Source: Alectoria sarmentosa (Eukaryota > Ascomycota > Lecanoromycetes > Lecanorales > Parmeliaceae). From it: 64,000 nt of DNA. The notes beneath the pieces are model-generated. The model did no database searches. It was given only the letters and a program-made list of their open reading frames with translations, and was not told the DNA's origin. A program made the translations under genes and the position numbers. The stretch is taken from assembly GCA_009733775.1 (NCBI GenBank), contig WOGZ01000033.1, positions 124,001-188,000 of the forward strand, in the 5' to 3' direction. Numbering within the stretch: position 1 is the first letter of the stretch; every line of letters begins with the position of its first letter. This document shows, in pieces, positions 33,768 to 43,879 of this stretch.

Positions 33768-34424
33768 ATGCCTTTCCGTCCAATAATCCCTTGGCCAGAC
33801 CACTGGTACTGTGACAAAAACGGTATCAAATGTCTGGTTGATGGCTGCGAATTCACAACCAAATCAAACGGGCCGATCAAGCAATATGGAGATATGAAGA
33901 ACCACTGTGCAGAAACGTTGGGTGCTGAGCATGCAATTTTTTCGAACATGCTCGGGCAACGAAGGTGCGCCATGTGTTCGTACCAAGCCAGCCAGGGTCA
34001 ATCGAGGTCCAACAAGCTCAGGAACCTGTTCGTCCACGAAAAAGAAATACATGATAGTGACTCTATGTCACACATCTGCGCGTACATTGTTCTTGCCAGA
34101 AAGGGCCGCATCAACGGGCGGCCTGGACAGAATACTCAGAAGATGGCTTTTGATCGAATGGTTGAGAAGCTTCAGGGATTTGAACAGCCAGTCACACGTC
34201 TGCTCTGCCAAAAGCAAGGACTTCCACATTCTCTTCCAAATCTTCAACAAATCCTCTCCGCCGATTGTCTACGGCCAGACGGAGACCATACCCCAGTCTG
34301 GCGGCCAGTATCCGCAGAACAGTTCCTTTGGCTAATTCACCCTGATCATAACGACCCAGCAGACCATCAGTGGAGTCGAGTGTGGACGCGCTTGCGGCAG
34401 ATGTACATGAACGGAGTCTTATAA
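33768..34424 (+). CDS. WPDHWY two-finger protein, copy A (218 aa)
   Basis: Unrecognised family; four intact copies and one broken copy lie in this array. The shared start is PWPDHWY (W9-Y14). Module 1 has C22-x4-C27, H46-C47 and AEHAI (H55). Module 2 has C67-x2-C70 and H90-x4-H95. Each pattern could bind one zinc like a divergent C2H2 finger. The C-terminal half is conserved without metal ligands: AYIVLARKGRING, KMAFDRMVEKL, EQFLWLIHP, DPADHQWSRVW, and a closing Gly two residues before the end. It lacks a signal peptide. Function is unknown. The upstream flank is shared with copy B, so this pair arose by tandem duplication. The first ATG of the frame is used; an open non-ATG extension upstream is likely untranslated. 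Confidence 0.8.
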   Translation: MPFRPIIPWPDHWYCDKNGIKCLVDGCEFTTKSNGPIKQYGDMKNHCAETLGAEHAIFSNMLGQRRCAMCSYQASQGQSRSNKLRNLFVHEKEIHDSDSMSHICAYIVLARKGRINGRPGQNTQKMAFDRMVEKLQGFEQPVTRLLCQKQGLPHSLPNLQQILSADCLRPDGDHTPVWRPVSAEQFLWLIHPDHNDPADHQWSRVWTRLRQMYMNGVL

Positions 34425-35216
34425 TCAAGCAAGCGATTGGGTGTCTGACAGTTCTGAAAGGTGGGAAGGGCTTTGGCATGGGTTATTCCATCATGCCGCC
34501 TCAAGGCTATAGGCCGTCTATGTGCTTAGATTCAAAATCATTGCCTCTCGGACACATTCCTCTCAGATCCGTTGCCACCAATACCAGCTTCAATCCTACT
34601 ATCTGGGATCAGCCAGTCAGAAGCCTAGCTAGACATGAATCGCATGCAAGCTGGTGCTGCAGTGTACATAGTGTTAAACAATGTCGGTTAAATGCCCCTG
34701 CCGGTTGCTGCCAGGGTTCGCCTGCGGTAAAAATGCGCCATGGTATCTCTTGGCCGAGTACATCCTGTAAATAACGTCGCCAAATATATACGCCCAACCG
34801 AAAAGGATCTGCAGGTGCCAGGTCTCCGGCCCTAACGCGACGATTGTAAGGACTGGACAGCGATTGGAGCTGTCGAAGAAGAACCTCGGGATAAGTCAGG
34901 CCGCTGCTCGAATGGCGGTGTCGAAGCGTCAGCACTTCTAAGCTAACGCAAATCAAGCCTTGGGCCTGTTGCTACTAACAATAGCTTCGGTCCCGCTATT
35001 GAGGTGTTTGTCTGTGCTACAATTCCTTCAAGTCTCTTATTACTTCGTAGACCGCCCACAGCTTCTTCGTTCGTGCGCAATTTTACCCCTATCTCCAGCC
35101 TTCAGACACCAAAGATCAGAAACCGGGAAAAGATCTATCACAAGTCTTTCAACTCAAAGTCTCTTCCCAAGCTCTACCTGCCCTTAGTCTTCACTTCTTC
35201 GCCAACGACTCGAGCA
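34425..35216. other. Spacer between array copies A and B, with duplicated 5' flank
   Basis: The last 300 bp resembles the sequence before copy A. TCGAAGCGTCAG at 34921 matches 33441, and AAGCCTTGGGCCTGTTGCT is similar to the matching region of copy A. No gene is present. Confidence 0.6.
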
Positions 35217-35879
35217 ATGTTATATCCTTGGCCAGATCACTGGTACTTCGATCAAGACTACATTCGATGCATCGTTCCACAATGCGAGTTTGTCACCCCT
35301 TCACATATGGTGGGGCCGCAGTGGGATCAACTCCATGAGCATTGCGAAGACACATCGGGTGCCGAACACGCCATTCTGTTAAAGATGTTATCTCTCAGAT
35401 TATGTGCCATTGGCGACTGCTCCCAGACATTCACGGGCGTCGAATCAACTCGAGTCACCAGATATCTATTCGCTCACGAAAAAACCGCCCACGGCAGCGT
35501 GGAGATGTTCAACATCTGTTCCTTCGTTAGGCTCGCTAGAGAAGGACGCATTCGTGGTGCGCTCCTTGGAGAAGCATGCGAGAAGCTTGCCTTCCATCGA
35601 ATGCTGGGTAAGGCTGAGGCTCTTCCGGATGGAACGAAGAAAGCGCTCTTCCAAAGGAGCGGATTTTATTACCCTGAGCAACACACCCCCCAAAACATGG
35701 GTAAAATTCTGACTGCCGACCCACTCGCACAACAGGGCGAATCACCTCCCTACTGGTGGCCAATACGGGCAGACCATTTCCTCTGGCTTATTCGCCCCAA
35801 TACTAACGACCCAGCCGATCACCAGTGGAGTATGGTCTGGACGGGCCTGCGGGAGGAATATGCCAATGGGCGCTTTTGA
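35217..35879 (+). CDS. WPDHWY two-finger protein, copy B (220 aa)
   Basis: Closest relative of copy A. W5-Y10 (WPDHWY), C18-x4-C23, H42-C43, AEHAI (H51), then C63-x4-C68 (two residues longer than in the other copies) and H87-x4-H92. The C-terminal part repeats the shared order: FVRLAREGRIRG, KLAFHRMLGKA, ADHFLWLIRP, DPADHQWSMVWTGLREEYANG. The TNDPADHQW stretch is nearly identical to copy A. The frame is open about 70 codons upstream from a non-ATG, but the conserved region and first ATG fit a start here. Function is unknown; a nucleic-acid or protein-binding role is only an inference from the two predicted zinc modules. Confidence 0.8.
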   Translation: MLYPWPDHWYFDQDYIRCIVPQCEFVTPSHMVGPQWDQLHEHCEDTSGAEHAILLKMLSLRLCAIGDCSQTFTGVESTRVTRYLFAHEKTAHGSVEMFNICSFVRLAREGRIRGALLGEACEKLAFHRMLGKAEALPDGTKKALFQRSGFYYPEQHTPQNMGKILTADPLAQQGESPPYWWPIRADHFLWLIRPNTNDPADHQWSMVWTGLREEYANGRF

Positions 35880-36466
35880 TCGAGCACGAGCCAGTGCTCG
35901 GAGACTGGTCATACGCCTAGATTTCTTCAGATCATGCCGAATGATTGAAATGAAGGGTGACCTGGATGTGTCTACAAGCGGCAAATGGCGATGGGTGCAT
36001 TCGATGGCTTGAGCATTCGGGCATACAGGCTAGCAATGTGGGGGCCCTCTAGGATAAGAGGCAGGCACGAAATATCCAGATCATGCTATCATGTGACTTC
36101 ACTGCGACGAGCTTGCACTATATTTCAACCAATGAAACCCAAGCTTTGACCGCAATTCCTCCTCCTGCCCGAAGCTGCTCCGTTTCCTACCCTCCTCAGC
36201 CATCACTAGGAAGTATTGCCACTAGTGAATATGCAAGTCATGGACGCCATGCATTCAAGCTATCTCATGAGTATCTTTGGCCCTCGTGATAGCTTTGAGG
36301 GGATTGGAGACTTGGCATGACGCAAAGTTGTCCCACCACTCCATGAACTGTCCTCAATTTCTTCTAACTATTGGATATAACAAAAATAAGCCAACCACAG
36401 ACACTCGGATCGCCTTTCTGTCCACAACAAACCCTATCACACCCTCTCTAAACTCCTGCAGTCCCC
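35880..36466. other. Spacer between array copies B and C
   Basis: 587 bp without recognised genes. It may hold the old promoter of the broken copy C. Confidence 0.4.
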
Positions 36467-37110
36467 ATGCCTGAAAGTTATCAGTATTAATGGCCACATC
36501 ATTGGCAGAATCCCGGCGCGGGCATTCGGTGCGTGGGTTGGGAATACAAATTCGTCACATATGGCATCTCTGACTCCAACGTTGTGTGGGAATTGCTCAA
36601 TTACTGCGAACAACGATGGGCCGGAGATCATGACGTCCTAGTCCAATTGCTGCGCCAAAGACGCTGTGTCCACGATGGCCGCACTTCTGCACGTCCAACA
36701 TAGGGCGAAGGGTGTATCAAGCAGTTGTTCCACCACGAGACATCGTGCCACAGCGGCGCCACTACATTGTCGCACATCGACTCGTTCACAGTGCTCGTCA
36801 GAAACGGACACATCGACATCGTCGACCAGGAGCCTGTCCACAAAGCGATCTTTGATCGCATGATTAATAGACTCCCCCTGGCAGGCAACACGCTGATACT
36901 GATCTTTCGGCTGGGCAGATTCCCTGATCCGGCCCCTCAGACGCGCAAAAATCTCAGAGAAACTCTCTCAACCCCGTCGCTACGACCGGGGCGGCTGGCA
37001 GGCGCCATACTGGGAGCCCACATCCCCACATTTGTCCCTTATGAGCATTCAGCCTAGGTTCGATGCGCCGGCGAATGACCTGTGGAAAGAAGGTGCTCGG
37101 GACGCATCTT
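36467..37110 (+). pseudogene. WPDHWY two-finger protein, broken copy C
   Basis: Clear remnant of the array family. After ATG-CCT-GAA there is a TAA stop directly before WPHHWQ. Then GIRCVGWEYKFVTYG follows (second Cys of the pair lost), then LLNYCEQRWAGDHDVLVQLLRQRRC. Next come a second in-frame stop and a loss of module 2 cysteines. QLFHHETSCHSG, FTVLVRNGHID and KAIFDRMINRL follow. A frame change leads to PYWEPT and IQPRFDAPANDLWK, matching the PYWWP and RPNTNDPADHQW blocks of copy B. At least two stops and one frameshift make it non-functional. Confidence 0.8.
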
Positions 37111-38932
37111 CTTCGGCTCCTGTATGCTGGAGGCAGAATGTGAGGATTTGAATAGAATGGATGCAGTGAGTGGAGTGCGGTGTTATGCTCTTCTGGAGCT
37201 CCACAACTCTGCTATTCTGCCCAACACGACGACCCAGCAGTCATATATTCTACGATCTTACGACGACTCTGGTATATGACTCAATCGCTCTACTCTCTAC
37301 GCTCTTTACGGAATCTACCATCTACGGCTCTGCCCTTCTACGACTCCTCCTTGACATTTTATTATACACACATACGGCTCTCCCTTCTACAACGGTCCCT
37401 GCCCACAGCTCCTCCATCATAGCTTCAGGCGTTAACCCTGTTGTCTCTAAATTCTCACAAGCCTACGCTCCATGTTCTTCCATCCTTCTACTCCTTGAAC
37501 TCTACGGTCGCCTGCTCTACGTTTGAATCCCGTTTCGGGATGATCTCAAGGCGATGGTGGAATACCTTCACGATTAATTTACCCCCATTGCTAGTGTCAC
37601 CGGCTGTAGTTGCTGCAATAATGCTCTTTGGCGTGGATCTATGCGCGTAGTTTCGATAGCTGCACGCTCAGGGAGACTGGGTCTTTGAATACTCTCTATA
37701 GCACAGTCCCAGCCAATTACAATCAAGCTTTTTGTCACCATTGATCGAAATATCCCACTATGAACATATAGCCTTCCTTTACCGTCAAAGCTAGGAATAA
37801 CAGCCAGCCGCCCATTTCCATTCTAGACAAGCGCGCTCATATCCAAAAGTTCCTGCCCAATCTCCTCAAAACTATGATGCTTCCCAATCTGTAGATACGC
37901 TGGAGATATAACTTGGTGTCTACCGCACTCCCATCGTCGACCATAGAGGTCTCTTGAGACCCACGGCCTCGGGGTCCCATACATAGTAGCCATCTGCCAC
38001 AAATGGGGCCTGACCTCCTTCCCAGCTACCGCTGCCGGCGAGCTAAGCATCTTCGATCGAGAGACGCAATGCAATGAGTCTCCCAGAGTTTTGACGGCAC
38101 TGGACGCTTTCGTAACATCTCACCCGGCAATCCATATCAAAAGTCCGAAGACTCAAATAAACTCTCTAGTGACCTCGGCACTCTTTCTCATTTCCAGAAA
38201 TGCATACTACGAGTGGCCTGAATCGGTCGTTGGTATAGGGATTCGCCATCTCGGTGTGTTGTAGGCCTCGGGTCTGGAGATGCCGGGGAATCATGTGGGG
38301 AGTGGGACTGGCGGAGTCGGAGCAGCCAGTGAGCACAAATGTTGAGTGTTATGTATTAAGAGATAAAGGTAAGTGTTGAGTGCCAAGTGCTATGTGTTGA
38401 GCATTATGTGTCATGGAAAAAGTGTTAAGGAAACAGCGGCATGCAAGTCAGTGTAAAGAACTATGCCGACAGCGTGGGACTCGGTAGATCTGAGTTGATG
38501 CTTTGGAGTTCCCAGATGGCGAGCGGTTGACAGGCTTGGAGCCTTCATGTCGGGCGACAAGCGGGGCGTGAAGCCACTTCTATTCTCCGCCCGGTCATGT
38601 GCGGATCAGACAACGCCACTCAAGGTTCTAGCTTGACAGAGCAGCAAGAGGGAGGCAAAGTAACGTTCTTCCGGGATTAACACTCACGTTCGAGGTGGAC
38701 GAAGCATGGAAGAATGGCGATCTCTCGATGCATTCTCCGATCTCCTTCAAAACCTTCTCGCTCTTGGTGTTGTTGTTTCTTCCTCGACACTCACAAGCTT
38801 CGTTAGCATTTTAAAAAAAAACCAGCACTCACATAACCTCTCAAACAGCAAGTGCGAGAACTCTGGCTCCTGTTCTCCCTCTTCTCTCCGACTCCATTCC
38901 CAAGCGATAGCTCAGTCAGACCGAATTCGGAA
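37111..38932. other. Spacer between array copies C and D
   Basis: 1.8 kb. Contains a Thr/Ser-codon-like TCTAC/CTACG-rich patch (37240-37420) with no believable gene, and a possible gene remnant on the minus strand at 37823-38100. GTGTTGAG-type short repeats occur near 38338-38420. The end must hold the promoter of copy D. Confidence 0.4.
37823..38100 (-). pseudogene. Possible 3' remnant of an unknown gene
   Basis: About 90 codons open on the minus strand, ending SFEEIGQELLDMSALV and including RPHLWQMATMYGTPRPWVSRDL. No ATG fits as start and no upstream exon could be joined, so it looks like a fragment. Family not recognised. Confidence 0.25.
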
Positions 38933-39571
38933 ATGCCACGTGAGCGAGCAATCGAAGGCTGGCCCGACCACTGGTACAACCAGCAAGGCTACATCCCCTG
39001 TCCCGCACACGGCTGCACCAAGCTCTTCGACAGCGGCAACATCCGATGGAGAGGCCACCACTGGTACGACCGCGACCCCGCCTCCCCCAGCTACAACGAC
39101 CACGCCATCCTCCTGGCCATCCACCGCCAAATCGACTGCGCCCACTGCGACTACCACAACGATCTCAGCCTCAAGGAGCTCTTGGCCCACGAGCAAGCCC
39201 GGCACGGATCGAGCCACATGTCCACCATGCAGGGCTACCTGTACATGATGAGGCAAGGGCTCGACACGGACGAGGCACGCGTGTGCAGAGGTGCCGCCTA
39301 CCAGCGTCTGATGCAAAACATCTGGGATTCTCCGTACCGCAACCGTCTCCTCTATCGCGTTTACCCCCAGATGCTGCCACACGAGGCGCGGATGCGTAGA
39401 GACCTTCTTCCAATCCTCTCCCATCAGAACCTCCAGGCTGGACGTCCCATCATAACGGTCATATTGGCGCGGGACTTTTTGACACATTTGCGCCCGACAC
39501 CGGGTGATCAGTCCGCGTGGCCGGCAACTTATCGCGAGCTGCGTGCTAGGTATGCCGAAGGGAGCATATGA
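38933..39571 (+). CDS. WPDHWY two-finger protein, copy D (212 aa)
   Basis: Member of the array family and of a second subtype with copy E. W10-Y15 (WPDHWY), C23-x4-C28, then RGHHWYD (H43 in the position of the His-Cys of copies A/B), YNDHAIL (H57), C69-x2-C72 and H86-x4-H91. Spacing between Cys and His pairs is 14 and 13 residues instead of about 18-19 in A/B. The C-terminus keeps YLYMMRQG, RLMQNIWD, RDFLTHLRPT and YRELRARYAEG. The coding part is more GC-rich than copies A-C. A minus-strand frame of 191 codons opposite it is only its shadow. Function unknown. Confidence 0.8.
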   Translation: MPRERAIEGWPDHWYNQQGYIPCPAHGCTKLFDSGNIRWRGHHWYDRDPASPSYNDHAILLAIHRQIDCAHCDYHNDLSLKELLAHEQARHGSSHMSTMQGYLYMMRQGLDTDEARVCRGAAYQRLMQNIWDSPYRNRLLYRVYPQMLPHEARMRRDLLPILSHQNLQAGRPIITVILARDFLTHLRPTPGDQSAWPATYRELRARYAEGSI

Positions 39572-40106
39572 GTGAGCAGCAGGGAACTTGGTAGGGCGTT
39601 TGGACGGTCCCCCTCATGCGATGCTTCAATTGTCCAGAGATAGGTTTCACTCATAACTAAGAGCATTAATAAATCCATAATCAGCGTCTAGTAGTCCTGT
39701 GAGCGCGGAGTAATGACCCGATGCCGCGGGACTGAACAAGTTCATTCTCGTGCTTTAGGATCCCCGACCATAGACCTATCTAGAAGCCTCAGTTCATTGT
39801 CGTAAGTGCATTCTCGTAGGTAATGTTGCATCCGGAGGACATCTGTAAGCAGTCTTTTCGTAGAATATATATACACGGGGAGGCCCAGAGCAAGGCCCAT
39901 TCTCACATTGATCTGGAGTTACTCCGTGCGTCTTTGAATCCCTCCAGCATCTTTGATTCTTGCACATTTGTGCTCTGGTCTTCATCTCCATCAGATACCG
40001 AATATCACACTACTACCTACGTCTGCCAAGGTTGCACTACTGGCCATAGCCCTGATCTTGTTGAGCCTTTATTCTTCTCATACATCGATCACTTCAATCT
40101 CACAGA
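39572..40106 (+). promoter_or_regulatory. Spacer and likely promoter of copy E
   Basis: 535 bp. A TATA-like AGAATATATATACACGG lies at 39861-39877, about 235 bp before the ATG of copy E. Otherwise featureless. Confidence 0.4.
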
Positions 40107-41003
40107 ATGGGGAAAGACAAGAAGAAAGATAAGGGGAAACAGATGGAGGCAGAAATGGAGAAGAACGAGGAGACAAACAAGGGAAAAGAAAAAGAGAAAA
40201 ATGAGGAGGAAGGTGAAGAGGAGATGGAGGACGAAAAGGAGAAAAGACCTATGAAATATGTAGAACGGAGGGAGATCGAGAGAATGAAGGATAAAGACAA
40301 GGACAAACAGATGAGGAAACTAGCAGGCTTTCAGCACGGCACCAATGCCATGCTCGGCTTTCCAGAACACTGGTACGACAACGATTGCAACATCCCCTGT
40401 CCAGCAACCGACTGTAGCATGCTATTCAACCGCCGGAAAATCCATCAATTGGGGCTCCACTGGGAGAATGTCGTGACTCCCGACGGGCCTCCTCCTCCCA
40501 TGACTGCCCTGACCCACGCCGAGCACGGCATTCTCTACCACATGTTGGTCCAAATGACATGTCCCTATTGCGATTACGGCACCGTCTATGGGCCCAGACA
40601 AATCTTTGACCATGAGGCACGACAGCATCATTCGAGCAACACGTCTCGACTCACTGGAGTCATCAGCCTAGCTAGGCAAGGTGGGCATTACGAATTGGCG
40701 CATCCGGCAATCTTCAAGCGCATGGTGCTGAAGATCTGGGACAACGGTCACCTGCGCCGTTCCGTCCTTCGTCGGGCACACAATGGACATGTGGTAATGG
40801 ACCCCAAGGAGGAAGATCTCGCATCGGCCCTCTTTCCCCCGGACCATCATCCCGGTGTTGCTGGCGCACCCGTCCGCACAGCGGTGAGACATCGGGACTT
40901 CCTGATGCATCTATCCCCTACGCACGCATATAGCGGCTTGGATCCCTTCTGGAAAGGTACATGGGAAGATCTGCGCTTGCGGTATATTTCAGGAGAGATA
41001 TGA
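40107..41003 (+). CDS. WPDHWY two-finger protein, copy E with Lys/Glu-rich N-terminus (298 aa)
   Basis: Array family member of the D subtype. It has an added N-terminal stretch of about 75 residues made almost only of Lys, Glu, Asp, Arg and Met (for example EEEGEEEMEDEKEKR), predicted to be a charged helix or disordered. The family core follows: GFPEHWY (first Trp replaced by Phe), C98-x4-C103, LGLHW (H118), AEHGI (H140), C152-x2-C155, and H169-x4-H174. The C-terminus has VISLARQGGHY, IFKRMVLKIWDNG, HRDFLMHLSPT and WEDLRLRYISGEI. The extension starts at the first ATG and is in frame; it may come from a separate exon-like or repeat source. Function unknown. Confidence 0.8.
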   Translation: MGKDKKKDKGKQMEAEMEKNEETNKGKEKEKNEEEGEEEMEDEKEKRPMKYVERREIERMKDKDKDKQMRKLAGFQHGTNAMLGFPEHWYDNDCNIPCPATDCSMLFNRRKIHQLGLHWENVVTPDGPPPPMTALTHAEHGILYHMLVQMTCPYCDYGTVYGPRQIFDHEARQHHSSNTSRLTGVISLARQGGHYELAHPAIFKRMVLKIWDNGHLRRSVLRRAHNGHVVMDPKEEDLASALFPPDHHPGVAGAPVRTAVRHRDFLMHLSPTHAYSGLDPFWKGTWEDLRLRYISGEI

Positions 41004-41345
41004 GTGGGCAGCAGGGTACCTGATGATCCTTGAACGATGACGGTGGCGGTACATGGTGATTCGACCGTTCTCTTGCCGGTACTCGAAGAAAGTTTACTCT
41101 GTGGGCTTCTTGTATGGTGATGCTTGGGGATTGTAGTCTGACTTTCAGTCCAATGTGGCTCGAAAAGGTCCTCGATTTTAGAACAATCAGATGATCGTCC
41201 AAAATCATACTGTGGTCAGTTGCTTGATCCAACTTTCGTCGCAACGCAACTCAACTGGTAAGAAGATAGAGCTCGTAGACAGCTGGAGCTGCAAAAGGGA
41301 CTGCAACATGTCACTGCAGTAGGCATGCTCTACAGATCAGTATCT
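41004..41345. other. Convergent spacer, copy E / methyltransferase-like gene
   Basis: 342 bp with no recognised coding content. Confidence 0.4.
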
Positions 41346-42494
41346 CTAAGTACTCTGGCGCTCGAATACATAGAGCGCTTCATCCTTGCCAGGGAATGAG
41401 GGAAGAGGTATTTGTGCGGTCTTCTCGTAGTCCGTTTTCTCCGCTTTCATATATTCATCAATCGTTCTGTCCTTGAATGCCGTGTATCCATTCCGAATTT
41501 GAGTCCCCGCAACATAAATCGTATCTCCCTTGTAGGTACCGAGGATTTTAGAAGTGAATTCCAAGCTGACGATCGGATACACCAGAAGTAACACGGCGTC
41601 TCTGCAACCTTTCCCGTCTTCCAAGTACTTCTCTCCGTCTTTGATCAGCGTATCACCTATCCACAATGTTCGATACTCGCTTTGCAGATTGTCCACCGCC
41701 TGCACAGAGACGCCCATCCGTCGTAGCATGTATGTCCAGTAGCCATTGCCGCTTCCAATCTCTACCACCACTCGCTTACCCGCTGATTGCCTGATGACTT
41801 CCAAGCCCTCATAGCTGGGTACCACACACCCGAAATGATGCATGAAGATAGGCAGGATATGGTGGCTTGTCTTGATATTTGCTGTTCCTTCTTCCGGCCC
41901 TGCCCATTCCAAATTTAGGCATGACCACCGCCAGAAGTCGTAATAGGGATTAACGTGGTTTTTTGACTTGGGTATAGTCATGTTTGGAGGGACGACGCGC
42001 AGTGCTTGTAGATGTAATGCTACTTTCGAGCGTATTGAACCCTTCTTTGCGTTGGCCGCGAAGGCCGTTAGGAGTTTAGGAGTTGCAGTGTTTGGCGCAA
42101 AGATCGTTGTATAGGCTAATATATCGGCTGATGGAGGCGGTGATAGCTAGTTGAGACAAGAGACATCTGTGATCAGATCGTCAAGTCATTTGAGGCACTC
42201 GCGGTATCTACGGGAATGTCTTACAGGCTTCCCTTCCTCGTCTGAGTACCATGCGTGTAAACCGGATTTACCGCCATGATCGATAGCCCCTTGCACTTGT
42301 GAGAGGGTTACACTGGCTGTAGCGTGGTAGACATAGCTGTCATTGTGGGGTAGGTTGAATGTAGAGATGATGGATGACTTGAAGTCGTCCTTCTCCGGCA
42401 GACTCTTTTGGTATTTGGTCCATGTTTCGAAGAAAGCGTCTGGTTCAAACAGAGACGCCCCTTTAGTTCGGGCTCGTGCTTGGTGAAGCGTCAT
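41346..42494 (-). CDS. SAM-dependent methyltransferase-like protein, 356 aa
   Basis: Exon 1 is 42225-42494, intron 42147-42224 (78 nt, GTAAG..CTAG), and exon 2 is 41346-42146. The join reads DEEGKP/LSPPPSADILAYTTIF and keeps frame. The C-terminal half has a Rossmann-type SAM-binding signature VVVEIGSGNGYWTYMLRRMG (about residues 216-235), followed by VQAVDN with an Asp at the end of beta2, as expected for a class I methyltransferase. The N-terminal half is alpha-helical, with FETWTKYQKSLPEKDDFKSS and HAWYSDEEGKP. The substrate is unknown. A reading that starts at the internal Met (41981) would lose the N-terminal domain. Confidence 0.8.
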
Positions 42495-42857
42495 AGCTAC
42501 TTAGGGGAGCATGAAGCAAATGGAAGAGGAAGATAGCAGACTACTCGTCTCGCGAAAGAGTCTACTTTATCACCTTGGTAGTGTAACCGGAGATAGCTAG
42601 CTTCACCCACGGGAAGCTTTTAGTGTCCCAGTGAGGTGAGACAGGGTAGGTACTTTCATTGGTGGGTAGTCCCGTGCCGGACTGCCAAGGCGATGGACTT
42701 TTCGGCGAGACGAGTACACGCGCCATTCGAACAATTTCATCTGGCTTACTCCGTAATCATCGGCACGTTGCACTCAGTCCTCTACATGGACTTATGATCC
42801 AATACTTGAAAAAAGCATTGGTAACATAGTGCGAAGCCGAAAGATCTCCAAACCACG
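42495..42857. promoter_or_regulatory. Divergent promoter region, methyltransferase-like / hydrolase
   Basis: 363 bp between divergent starts; no motif assigned by eye. Confidence 0.4.
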
Positions 42858-43879
42858 ATGTTGGAGGAAGGCCAGGCAAACCTTGCGCAACGTTCTTTGC
42901 AGGTTCCATTTCCTCCCAAACCCCCGATACAGTGTGTCTATACCACGAAAGATGCTAGCGACGTTGCTGGCACGGATGAGGCTTTAATTTTCACTCACGG
43001 TGCGGGAGGCACTTTGCAATCCGATGCAATGGCTAATTTCACACATGGCTTTGCATCGCATTCTCGACAGTCCAGCATTCTTTGCTTCCAGGGCAACATG
43101 AACTTAAAATCTAGAGTCAAGATGTTCAGTGAAGTTATTGCTTCTGACTTGAATGTCAAGACTCCAGGTTGTCTGGGAGGGCGCAGTAGTAAGGCACTTT
43201 TCGGGGTTACCTCTTCCTGTTCGAGATTGCATTTTGAGTCGCGAGACATGCTGCAGGAGCTATTTACTCTTTTCACTCCCCCGACAAGTACTATCGGTCA
43301 ATTTTTTTCTATAGATGGGAATGCTGACTCCGAAATGTGCCAGTGGGTGCTCGAGCTGCAGTCATGGCTGTTACGAAAAATTCGTCTCATCTGGTGCTTG
43401 TCAGCTATCCGCTGCATACTGCCAAAGAGACTCGAGACCAACTGTTGCTCGATTTGCCAGCGTCCATCAAGGTCATCTTCGTCTGTGGTGATCACGACGA
43501 GATGTGCGATCTTGAAAGACTCGAGGAAGTTCGAAGGAAGATGAATTGTAAGACTTGGAGGGTGGTCGTCCAAGATGCAGATCATGGAATGAATGTGAAG
43601 CCCAAAGCTGGGACCCAGGAGGTTGGGAGGAAGACTGGGGACGTTATAGCAATGTGGCTCAAAGCCTCCGATACTAATTCCAGGGAAGGCAAGATTGTCT
43701 GGAACGCTGATGAAGAGACGGCTCAATGGAGTGGCTGGTTGCTTAATGACGATGCACAAATCAGACCCTCATCTGGAATCGTGGTGAAAAGGACCTCCGG
43801 CGGAAAGCGAAAGGGGGATTCAACTGTACACGATCCCGAGACCAGGCTCACGAGGTCGAGTAAGCGCTGTAAAGCCTGA
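42858..43879 (+). CDS. TEX30/KANL3-like alpha/beta hydrolase
   Basis: Predicted alpha/beta-fold hydrolase of 288 aa. Exon 1 (42858-43188) ends GCLGGRS plus one base of Met. A 155-nt intron (43189-43343, GTAAGG..GCCAG) follows, then exon 2 (43344-43879). The join restores GGRSMGARAAVMAV, a GxSxG elbow with Ser110. The oxyanion region is IFTHGAGG. The acid is in FVCGDHDEMCD and the His in VQDADHGMNV, so a full Ser-Asp-His triad is visible. This arrangement matches the TEX30/KANL3-like group, whose substrates are not well known. The C-terminal 90 residues are basic and less ordered, ending SKRCKA, with SGGKRKGD as a possible nuclear signal. Confidence 0.85.

Noticed and set aside
38912..39487. 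191-codon minus-strand frame opposite copy D
   Set aside because: Its Val/Gly-rich sequence is the antisense shadow of a GC-rich coding frame; the plus strand holds the conserved family protein.
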